Shown: positions 5,341-11,121 of the stretch, piece by piece
Numbering within the stretch: the stretch's first letter is position 1
How the letters are laid out: the number at the start of each line of letters is the position of its first letter
IMG/VR virus record: IMGVR_UViG_3300030109_002779
Location: 1 to 21,771 of that record
Length of the DNA: 21,771 bases
Source of the DNA: a virus
Strand: one strand, 5' to 3'
The notes under the pieces: generated by a model
What the model was told of the DNA's origin: nothing
Seen by the model: only the letters and a program-made list of their open reading frames with translations
The model's database searches: none
Made by a program: the position numbers and the translations under genes

Positions 5341-6612
5341 TCAAAACGACACAACCTTACGCTTATCATCATTTAACCTGCTCGGAACGTGGGCCGAAAA
5401 TCGGCCAAGGTTCTTGCGAAACTCTAAGGTAGTCACGCCCTGCTCTCCGTTTCGGTTCTTTGCGACCTCGCAATTGATGAGTTCATCATCATCCTTATCA
5501 GGAGAAAGGAGCAGGACCGCATCCGCATCTTGTTCGATGGAACCCGATTCTCGGAGATCCGACAGTGCGGGTTTTCGCTTCTGTACTTCAAGCGCTCTGT
5601 TGAGTTGAGAAAGGGCGAGGACTGAGGTTTGATACTCCAACGCCAATGTCTTCATGGTACGAGAAATCTCGGAAACCTCTTGGGTGCGTGAGTCATACCC
5701 TTTCGCGGAGAGTAGTTGGAGGTAATCCACCACTACGAGTCCAAGCTCACCTTCGAGTCTCTGTTGTGCGAGAAAGGCGCGGAAACTCTCAAGGGTAGCT
5801 TCGTGATCATCCTTGAAGGTAATCGGCCATACCTTGATGCGTTGAGCGGTCTCCGCGAGTTTCTTCTTTGCGATGTGGTCCATTGAATCCTTCATGGTTG
5901 GGCGCGGGACTCCGCTCACATTCGTGAGCAATCGCCCCGCACACTCGGACGCTTTCATCTCAAGACTTGCATAGGATGTTCGCTTACCGTACTTCGCGGC
6001 TTCGTGGGTAAAGTGAATCGCTAATGCGGACTTCCCGATTCCGGGTCTCGCGGCTAAAACATATAGGCATCCCTCGCGGAATCCTCCATTGAGTAAACTA
6101 TCCAATCCTTTGAACCCTGTGGATATTGCGGAGACTCCGCCTGCATCGATTGCCAGGTACTCCGCTTGTGCTTCCGTTACCGCATCTCGGATATGCGTTT
6201 GGCCCTTTCTCTTGGAAAGAGACTTGGCCACGCGGGTTGTGAAGGCGGAGGCCACATCCTCTGCGCTCTTGGTTGGATCGCGGACTTCGTCCTGGGCGTG
6301 AAGGATTGCCTGCTCCACCGCCTTGGCGTTTCTTTGCTCGATTACCTGATCGATGTAGCGATCTATCTGTCCACCTCCGTATTGCTCGGATATCTCCGTA
6401 ACCTCAGATGCGAGGTCAGGTAATGCGATCATCACATCCACCTCATTCACATCCGGGGAATGCTTCGCAATGGCTGAGAAGATTTGCTGACGGGTTGGAG
6501 AGGTGAAGTCATCTTCGGTGAGATGCTCCAGGGCGATGGCCGAGGATCGGCCCGACTCATCGCGCATGGAAGCTGAGAGAACTGCAATCTCTGCTAAAGA
6601 GAAATCAATCAC
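5341..6612 (-). CDS. dnaB: Replicative DNA helicase, DnaB family
   Basis: This is the hexameric 5'-3' fork helicase. An N-terminal helical domain (FSLAEIAVLSASMRDE, FTSPTRQQIFSAI) is followed by the RecA-like core: Walker A in ARPGIGKSALA (about residues 185-195), SLEM, Walker B in LGLVVVDYLQLL, LSQLNRALE, and the late DnaB motif SDLRESGSIEQDADAVLLL. The length (about 423 aa) is slightly short of cellular DnaB. I prefer GTG 6612 to GTG 6633. The former overlaps the upstream stop (GTGTGA) and has GGAAGG at a usable distance; the latter has no site. It is the last gene of the leftward replication operon, directly after the probable helicase-recruiting protein. Confidence 0.93.
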   Translation of the reverse strand: MIDFSLAEIAVLSASMRDESGRSSAIALEHLTEDDFTSPTRQQIFSAIAKHSPDVNEVDVMIALPDLASEVTEISEQYGGGQIDRYIDQVIEQRNAKAVEQAILHAQDEVRDPTKSAEDVASAFTTRVAKSLSKRKGQTHIRDAVTEAQAEYLAIDAGGVSAISTGFKGLDSLLNGGFREGCLYVLAARPGIGKSALAIHFTHEAAKYGKRTSYASLEMKASECAGRLLTNVSGVPRPTMKDSMDHIAKKKLAETAQRIKVWPITFKDDHEATLESFRAFLAQQRLEGELGLVVVDYLQLLSAKGYDSRTQEVSEISRTMKTLALEYQTSVLALSQLNRALEVQKRKPALSDLRESGSIEQDADAVLLLSPDKDDDELINCEVAKNRNGEQGVTTLEFRKNLGRFSAHVPSRLNDDKRKVVSF

Positions 6613-7070
6613 ACTCTTTTGACGCCTTCCCACTCATCACGCTCTTGGGGTACTCGCTCTTTGATCCAACCGCGACATGCGTTTCGGAAGGTTGCGTTCC
6701 AATCAGCTTGGACATGTCCCTTACCCTTGGCCCAATCAACGAATAACTGAACAGCAAGCTCATGGTTTAATCCTTCCTCTTGGGTAATGCTTTTGGGTGG
6801 ATCGAAGTTATCTGAGATTGTTGTGCCTTTTTTCTTCCGAGGCTTGGAATTGGATTTGCCGCTTTTTGTGGAATCATCGCTATATATAATATTAATATTC
6901 TTGGAAAGAATATGTTGCGCGCGCGAGGGATGCCACAGATACTCCACTAGAAGTGGAGTTATGGTGGAAACTGCGTTTGTTCCAAATGACTCGCAATATT
7001 GCTTCAAAGCATCCGAAATCCACCTCGGAATCTTGAGTCGTAACTCCACTTTTTCGTCCCGTTTATCCAT
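6609..7070 (-). CDS. Replication protein: ribbon-helix-helix N-terminus plus DnaT-like C-terminus
   Basis: Residues about 6-45 (KVELRLKIPRWISDALKQYC and the following helix STITPLLVEYL) have the strand-helix-helix pattern of ribbon-helix-helix DNA-binding proteins. A basic, low-complexity linker (KSGKSNSKPRKKKG) follows. The C-terminal segment, LAVQLFVDWAKGKGHVQADW with NATFRNACRGWIKE, resembles the ssDNA/helicase-contact tail of DnaT- and phage replication-type proteins. It ends inside the helicase start. I infer an origin-binding or helicase-loading factor. Both domain calls are by eye. Confidence 0.6.
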   Translation of the reverse strand: MDKRDEKVELRLKIPRWISDALKQYCESFGTNAVSTITPLLVEYLWHPSRAQHILSKNINIIYSDDSTKSGKSNSKPRKKKGTTISDNFDPPKSITQEEGLNHELAVQLFVDWAKGKGHVQADWNATFRNACRGWIKERVPQERDEWEGVKRV

Positions 7071-7071
7071 C

Positions 7072-7185
7072 TTATTCAGACCCTTGGAAGAGGGTTGTCA
7101 GGATAGCCATTACGATCCAAATGAGGGTCGCAGATGCGGCGGTGAATAGGGCCGTGAAGATGAGGTATTCGATGATCTCTCTCAT
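7072..7185 (-). CDS. 37-aa membrane protein in the replication operon
   Basis: A short frame MREIIEYLIFTALFTAASAT, then LIWIVMAILTTLFQGSE, is almost wholly hydrophobic after the first residues and would span the membrane once. It has a good ribosome site (GGAAGGAAG) and lies between two operon genes. It starts two bases after the resolvase stop and ends one base before the next ATG. This packing supports a real gene. The function is unknown. Confidence 0.6.
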   Translation of the reverse strand: MREIIEYLIFTALFTAASATLIWIVMAILTTLFQGSE

Positions 7186-7186
7186 G

Positions 7187-7516
7187 CTATTCTTCCTTCC
7201 ATGTTTTGTTATTAAGGAGAGCCACCAGGTCACTTAATCGACAGGTGAACATACTCTCCGAGTTACTTCTTCTGTGAATGACGCACGGGGGTTTGTCTCC
7301 TGCGTCTGAAATTGCTTGGCTGAATGCTGAATAGAGATCCAACCTTTCGACCCTTTTAGCTTCTATATGAAACGGAAACTCCTCACTGACCACATCAGGG
7401 CTATCCCCGCCACCGGAGAACTGTTGTCCTCGGCGGCTAGGGAAGCCATTATCTGATAGGTAGTTTGCTAGTTCTCGCTCGTATCGCTTGCCCTTATTAC
7501 GACTCAGCTTGCCCAT
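7187..7516 (-). CDS. Holliday junction resolvase-like PD-(D/E)XK nuclease (Hjc type)
   Basis: The order of motifs fits an Hjc-type resolvase. There is KGKRYERELANYL with the first acidic residue, a Gly-rich QQFSGGGDSPDVV with the catalytic Asp, and HIEAKRVERLD with the E-x-K pair, then a Gln/Ala helix (YSAFSQAISDA) and a CVIHRR strand. At about 109 aa it has the expected size. It would cut four-way junctions produced by replication or by the recombination proteins upstream. I take ATG 7516, six bases after GAGG, over the GTG one codon earlier. Confidence 0.75.
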   Translation of the reverse strand: MGKLSRNKGKRYERELANYLSDNGFPSRRGQQFSGGGDSPDVVSEEFPFHIEAKRVERLDLYSAFSQAISDAGDKPPCVIHRRSNSESMFTCRLSDLVALLNNKTWKEE

Positions 7517-7706
7517 CACAATCCTCTTCGAAGGTTATGGTCACATCCCCGTCAGGATCGTGGTCCAGGCAACGCTTCTCCATCAAAGCCACCATTTGCT
7601 CAAGGACTGCGACTGCTACGATGACCGCACCATTAAAGTTCGAATCGTCGATGTGTTCCTTCGCAAAGTTCACACCCTTTCTAAGTCTTTCCACCTTCTC
7701 ATTCAT
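7497..7706 (-). CDS. Hypothetical acidic protein, 69 aa
   Basis: No family is recognised. It has a helical body (NEKVERLRKGVNFAKEHI, then GAVIVAVAVLEQMVALMEKR) with an acidic C-terminus (DHDPDGDVTITFEEDCDG). The ATG at 7706 forms an ATGA overlap with the exonuclease stop, so I prefer it to the upstream TTG. The 3' end overlaps the resolvase gene by 20 bases. Its position suggests an accessory role in recombination. Confidence 0.6.
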   Translation of the reverse strand: MNEKVERLRKGVNFAKEHIDDSNFNGAVIVAVAVLEQMVALMEKRCLDHDPDGDVTITFEEDCDGQAES

Positions 7707-8680
7707 GCCACATCCCTTTCGTTTTCGTTGTACCAACGCATAGCATTCGCAAAGTCTGCCATATCGATGGTTTGTTTTCTGCCCATTTGCCTGACCTCTA
7801 ATTGGTAGGCTTCTATGATTTTATAAACATAGGTTCTGCTGACCTCGAACTTCCTAGCGATGTCGGAGATCGACAAACGGTTGAAGTTATTGCTCAGATC
7901 GAGGATCTCCACGGACTCGGAATATCCCGGCCAAACCTTGTTCGAAACACATTGTGTCCATAACTGACAAGCCCGTCTCATATCCTCACGGTGACGCTCA
8001 ATATCCGCACCCCGCAAGGTGTAAACCCCAATATTGTAGGGCGGTTTCTTCTCAACAGCGACGAAGATAAATTGCTTCGGAGAGTGACCCAATCTGCGTA
8101 ATCCCTCCATATAGAAGCACGCTTGAAAGTCGTAGCCAAACTGCCTAACGCTCTTGGCAAATCCTTTCTTGCTCGCATCCTGTGTACTCTTTAAATCCAT
8201 CACCACATCCGCGCCGGGCAGATAGTAATCGGGTCTCACCTTGCAGTCCGCACCCTCGCATTGAAAGAATCCCGTCCCTTCGATAACCGAATCCACTTCC
8301 GCCAGGTATGCACTAACCACAGGGTGGTCCAGGCATGATGCCGCCATTTCCATGCAAGTGTTGTATTCACTTGAGTTGAGCCATTGGCGCTCAGGATACT
8401 CCGCTTCAATCTCTGCTAATGCTTCCTTGTATGCATTGGTTCTCGGCCCATTACCGTCGATCTCGTTAGGCTTTTCTCCGAACTCATAATCAAGCTTCTC
8501 AGGCTCTAAAACTGCCGTGTGAAAACACCCGCCCATCAAAAGGGCGGATGTTTTCGGTGACGGATTATCCATGTTGTGCTTAACATGAGCAGGGGAAGTC
8601 TTGAGCAGAGCAGACGCAGTACTCCGAGATAACTCAGGAGAGGCGTGATACGCCTCGTTGCTTATGTCTGTTCTTAACAT
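7703..8680 (-). CDS. RecE/exonuclease VIII-like PD-(D/E)XK exonuclease with C-terminal helix-turn-helix
   Basis: The first ~250 residues match the RecE-like phage exonuclease family. They show an N-terminal YHASPELSRSTASALLKTSP, then MGGCFHTAVLEPE, then VRPDYY with the acidic ligand, VVMDLKST with D-x-K (about residues 147-165), and the Q-x3-Y helix QACFYMEGL. Such enzymes resect dsDNA 5'-3' for annealing recombination. Unusually, residues about 265-325 add a helix-turn-helix (RLSISDIARKFEVSRTYVYK) and a second short DNA-binding-like segment (QMGRKQTIDMADFANAM). It is flanked by the SSB-like and resolvase genes. The start overlaps the SSB stop (TGATG). Confidence 0.85.
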   Translation of the reverse strand: MLRTDISNEAYHASPELSRSTASALLKTSPAHVKHNMDNPSPKTSALLMGGCFHTAVLEPEKLDYEFGEKPNEIDGNGPRTNAYKEALAEIEAEYPERQWLNSSEYNTCMEMAASCLDHPVVSAYLAEVDSVIEGTGFFQCEGADCKVRPDYYLPGADVVMDLKSTQDASKKGFAKSVRQFGYDFQACFYMEGLRRLGHSPKQFIFVAVEKKPPYNIGVYTLRGADIERHREDMRRACQLWTQCVSNKVWPGYSESVEILDLSNNFNRLSISDIARKFEVSRTYVYKIIEAYQLEVRQMGRKQTIDMADFANAMRWYNENERDVA

Positions 8681-9297
8681 CAGAAAGGGGTATCTTCGTC
8701 GTCCAAGGTTGGAGCTTGGTCCATCTTAGGCGCAGGTTTAGGTTCCAACTTAGGCTCAGGCTTGGGTTGCTCCACCTCCGCAAAGGGGTCTCCTGATTCG
8801 TACAGAGCATTGAGGTTTACCACGGTATCTATTGATACTTTTCGCTGTTCCTCGGACATCTTTTTGTGCGGCTTCGCAACCATCGCATAAGAGGTTTCCA
8901 ATCCCTCACCGTTGCGGATGATATCAATGTCGTATGCTCTTGGATCTCCCCAATCCGGGTCTTCGCAGTAGCTGACCAAGGAATCCTTCAGAGTCTTTTG
9001 CGTAATCTCAAGGACTTGAACCCGCTCTTCTGCGTAGTTGTAAACTTTCATAGCAAAGAATTCCTTCGGCTTATCCTCGAAGCTACCTGGAGCTTCCTCA
9101 CCTACTTTCCAACGGTATGGCTTGCGTCCTCCGTCCTCGTTAGTTCCCCAACCGAGCATTCCGGTTATGAATCCACCATCGTCCTGAGATCCCACGATTC
9201 GGAAACTATTCTTTCCTTGTTGTAGCTTCATATAGCTACCTCCACTACCATTACCGCCCGTTTCAGGCGCTCGCGTTATATTATTTAAGAATGACAT
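8680..9297 (-). CDS. Single-stranded DNA-binding protein, phage type
   Basis: The protein has a Gly-rich N-terminus, a strand-rich core (MKLQQGKNSFRIVGSQDDGG, EFFAMKVYNYAEERVQVLEI, SYAMVAKPHKKM) and a Pro/Glu/Lys linker. It ends in the acidic tail LDDEDTPF, the classic SSB C-terminus that docks partner proteins. There is no OB-fold signature I can prove by eye, but the architecture and the position directly ahead of the exonuclease fit a phage SSB. It opens the replication operon. No clear Shine-Dalgarno precedes ATG 9297; the leader is A-rich. Confidence 0.75.
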   Translation of the reverse strand: MSFLNNITRAPETGGNGSGGSYMKLQQGKNSFRIVGSQDDGGFITGMLGWGTNEDGGRKPYRWKVGEEAPGSFEDKPKEFFAMKVYNYAEERVQVLEITQKTLKDSLVSYCEDPDWGDPRAYDIDIIRNGEGLETSYAMVAKPHKKMSEEQRKVSIDTVVNLNALYESGDPFAEVEQPKPEPKLEPKPAPKMDQAPTLDDEDTPF

Positions 9298-9314
9298 TTT
9301 ATTTTGTATATATT

Positions 9315-9328
9315 TAGTGTTGACACTA
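9315..9328. promoter_or_regulatory. Palindrome over a -35-like box between divergent operons
   Basis: TAGTGT-TG-ACACTA is a perfect 6-bp inverted repeat. A TTGACA hexamer on the + strand (9320-9325) falls inside it, facing the ribbon-helix-helix gene at 9359. Its -10 partner is weak (around 9343). The SSB operon runs the other way from 9297. A repressor bound here would control one or both directions, the neighbouring regulator being the obvious candidate. Confidence 0.45.
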
Positions 9329-9358
9329 TTTGTAGTTTATTGATTTAAGCTTAGAACT

Positions 9359-9553
9359 ATGAAAGAAAATACAACGAAACCATTATCCCTTCGCTTCTCA
9401 CCCAAAGTCCGTAAGACTATGAAAGAATTATCAGAAACAAGTTATATCCATCAGGCCCAACTATTTAATGTTGTGATGACAGCGGCTTGTGAAGCAATCG
9501 CCAAGAATGATCACAAGATTTCTCTACCGTTAAAGTTTGAGATCGTAGACTAA
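9359..9553 (+). CDS. Arc/CopG-like ribbon-helix-helix regulator, 64 aa
   Basis: The sequence PLSLRFSPKVRKTMKELSET, then a helix HQAQLFNVVMTAACEAIAKN, has the strand-helix-helix layout of small ribbon-helix-helix repressors, with the strand LSLRF as DNA-contacting ribbon. The size is typical. It is transcribed away from the replication operon, with a palindrome (9315-9328) just upstream, which suggests autoregulation and control of the divergent SSB-first operon. No Shine-Dalgarno is evident before ATG 9359. Its last 89 bases overlap a possible antisense gene. Confidence 0.7.
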   Translation: MKENTTKPLSLRFSPKVRKTMKELSETSYIHQAQLFNVVMTAACEAIAKNDHKISLPLKFEIVD

Positions 9554-9668
9554 TCAGGTCTGCAATCAATTCGTCAATCTTTACGATTGTCGGCGCTTCA
9601 CTGATGACTGTGACGCACTCTCCTCCTGCGTACTCTATTCGCATTCCATTCATATCTATTGTATCCAT
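9465..9668 (-). CDS. Possible small protein overlapping the regulator's 3' end, 67 aa
   Basis: The N-terminal 45 residues are protein-like: MDTIDMNGMRIEYAGGECVT, then an Ile-rich amphipathic helix (IVKIDELIADLISLRSQ). The last third is antisense to the regulator gene and less convincing. The ATG directly follows AACTACAA, one of four copies of a motif found only outside the main genes. The call is supported by composition and by the otherwise empty interval 9554-9668. It may still be spurious. Confidence 0.4.
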   Translation of the reverse strand: MDTIDMNGMRIEYAGGECVTVISEAPTIVKIDELIADLISLRSQTLTVEKSCDHSWRLLHKPLSSQH

Positions 9669-9724
9669 TTGTAGTTGCCTTTCTACTAGTGATTCTAGGG
9701 GTTTATGTTTGGTTGATTAAGTTC

Positions 9725-10813
9725 CTACCGTGATGCCACGATAGTAGGAAGCCCCGAATATATCTTGGCGGTCATCTCAATCGATTTATGACCCAAAACC
9801 TTACTCGCGGCGTAAATACTATTTCCGTTCGTTCTCATGGTCCTGTCTCCTGCATATTTGCGGAGCCTGTGTACCGGACGATTGTCCGAGACCCCGCATT
9901 CGTGTCTTAAAAAATATGGAAAGTCGCGGACAATCCGGTCCTTGGATGCTTCAATGATGTATTCATCGTTGCCCCGCAAACTCAGAACCTCATTCCACCA
10001 CCAAGGGTCACAGCAACGGTCCTGGTACTTTCCCCCGCTCTTAGGATTGTGGATGCGGATGAGCTTGTTTCCATTCATATCATCAAAGAGGTCATCATAC
10101 TTTGCCCTAAGAATCTCGCTTGAGCGAAGGCCGAGTCCGTACGCTAATGCGTATGCTTTGTATAATTCAGGGTCTGTATACTTCAGTGCTTCGCATTTTA
10201 ACTCAATACGGTCCCGCTCGGAACCCATTGGAATGAATGCCTCAACCTCGGTGGACTCCACAGTCAGGGCAATCCAATTCGCAAACCAAGTGGTGTCGAT
10301 TCCCATCCTCTTATAATAGGAAATCCATCCCTTGCTAAAAAGGCTTCGGGCCTGACGCATGTTATTTGCACCCTTCTCTCCGTAACGAATGAGATAATCC
10401 TCGCAGATCGGAGTCCCGTTTCCGGTTTTTTTTGCAAACATTCTTATATCGTGTGCGCCAACATCTATATCGTATTCCTCAAGGATAGGCACACAGCGAT
10501 TTACATTGTTTTTCTTAGTCTGCCCGTTCGCCTGTTTTTTTTGTACTAATTTATTGCCCTTATAAATTTCAAACAATTCACTTATCAGGGGAACAATGCG
10601 ACCCATTCGCCTGTCGAGTTCCTCAACGGCGGCAATCGGGGCCATACGGGCCGCTTCGTTGGGGTCTGTCGTATTCAAGGACTTGCGAATCCTTTCTGTC
10701 CCGAAATAGATTTCTACATAGAAAAATCCATTGCGGGAATAAGTGTTATATTGGGGTGTGTCCTTTTCCTTTATAAAGGTGCTTGGAGTGATGCAAGAAT
10801 TTTTTTTACTCAT
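9725..10813 (-). CDS. int: Tyrosine recombinase (phage integrase)
   Basis: This enzyme catalyses site-specific integration at attP. The catalytic set is visible: Arg in YGLGLRSSEIL (about residue 231), His-x2-Arg in RPVHRLRKYAGD (about 314), His in VLGHKSIEMT (about 339), and the nucleophile Tyr in AKIYSG (about 352). The N-terminal part has a strand-rich arm-binding-like start (YNTYSRNGFFYVEIYFGTER) and a core-binding helical region. The length of 362 aa is normal. The gene lies next to the tRNA-derived attachment site, which is upstream of its start. Confidence 0.92.
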   Translation of the reverse strand: MSKKNSCITPSTFIKEKDTPQYNTYSRNGFFYVEIYFGTERIRKSLNTTDPNEAARMAPIAAVEELDRRMGRIVPLISELFEIYKGNKLVQKKQANGQTKKNNVNRCVPILEEYDIDVGAHDIRMFAKKTGNGTPICEDYLIRYGEKGANNMRQARSLFSKGWISYYKRMGIDTTWFANWIALTVESTEVEAFIPMGSERDRIELKCEALKYTDPELYKAYALAYGLGLRSSEILRAKYDDLFDDMNGNKLIRIHNPKSGGKYQDRCCDPWWWNEVLSLRGNDEYIIEASKDRIVRDFPYFLRHECGVSDNRPVHRLRKYAGDRTMRTNGNSIYAASKVLGHKSIEMTAKIYSGLPTIVASR

Positions 10814-10867
10814 TAGTTGTGAATCGATAATTTTATTGCTTTATCGTCACGGCCCCAAGCTCTCACT

Positions 10868-10913
<46 letters not shown>

Positions 10914-10923
10914 AGTTTAGGAA

Positions 10924-11016
10924 GTCAACTGTTGCTTTCTCAATCGGTACGATAATTGCACTAAAAGACACTAAACGATTTATGTCAACTTTTTTGCAAG
11001 ATAATTGTCAACAATC
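10924..11016. repeat. Short repeated motifs beside attP, candidate integrase or accessory sites
   Basis: GTCAAC occurs at 10924-10929, 10984-10989 and 11007-11012. CACTAAA occurs at 10959-10965 and 10969-10975, a 10-base period. GATAATTG occurs at 10951-10958 and 11000-11007. A perfect palindrome ATTGT-CA-ACAAT lies at 11004-11015. Repeats of this type next to the core are expected for arm-type integrase binding and bending-protein sites. The assignment to specific proteins is inference. Confidence 0.45.
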
Positions 11017-11045
11017 CTGATTTAGTTGATTTGTTGCACAAAAAA

Positions 11046-11074
11046 AGCCCGTGAGGAGCGACCCCACGGGCTTC
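11046..11074 (-). terminator. Rho-independent terminator of the virion operon
   Basis: AAGCCCGTG (11046-11054) pairs with CACGGGCTT (11066-11074) around an 11-base loop. On the minus strand the stem is followed by a run of T residues (the A run at 11040-11047). It lies about 50 bases beyond the 886-aa gene stop and shields attP and int from virion-operon transcription. Confidence 0.9.
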
Positions 11075-11121
11075 GAAAGAAAGAATACTAAGAGATACTA
11101 AGTCTCAGTATGTAGATGAGG

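Noticed and set aside
9722-9750. Inverted repeat TTCCTAC/GTAGGAA at the integrase stop as a terminator
   Set aside because: Long unpaired loop, no T run after it, and it overlaps the coding end; not convincing.
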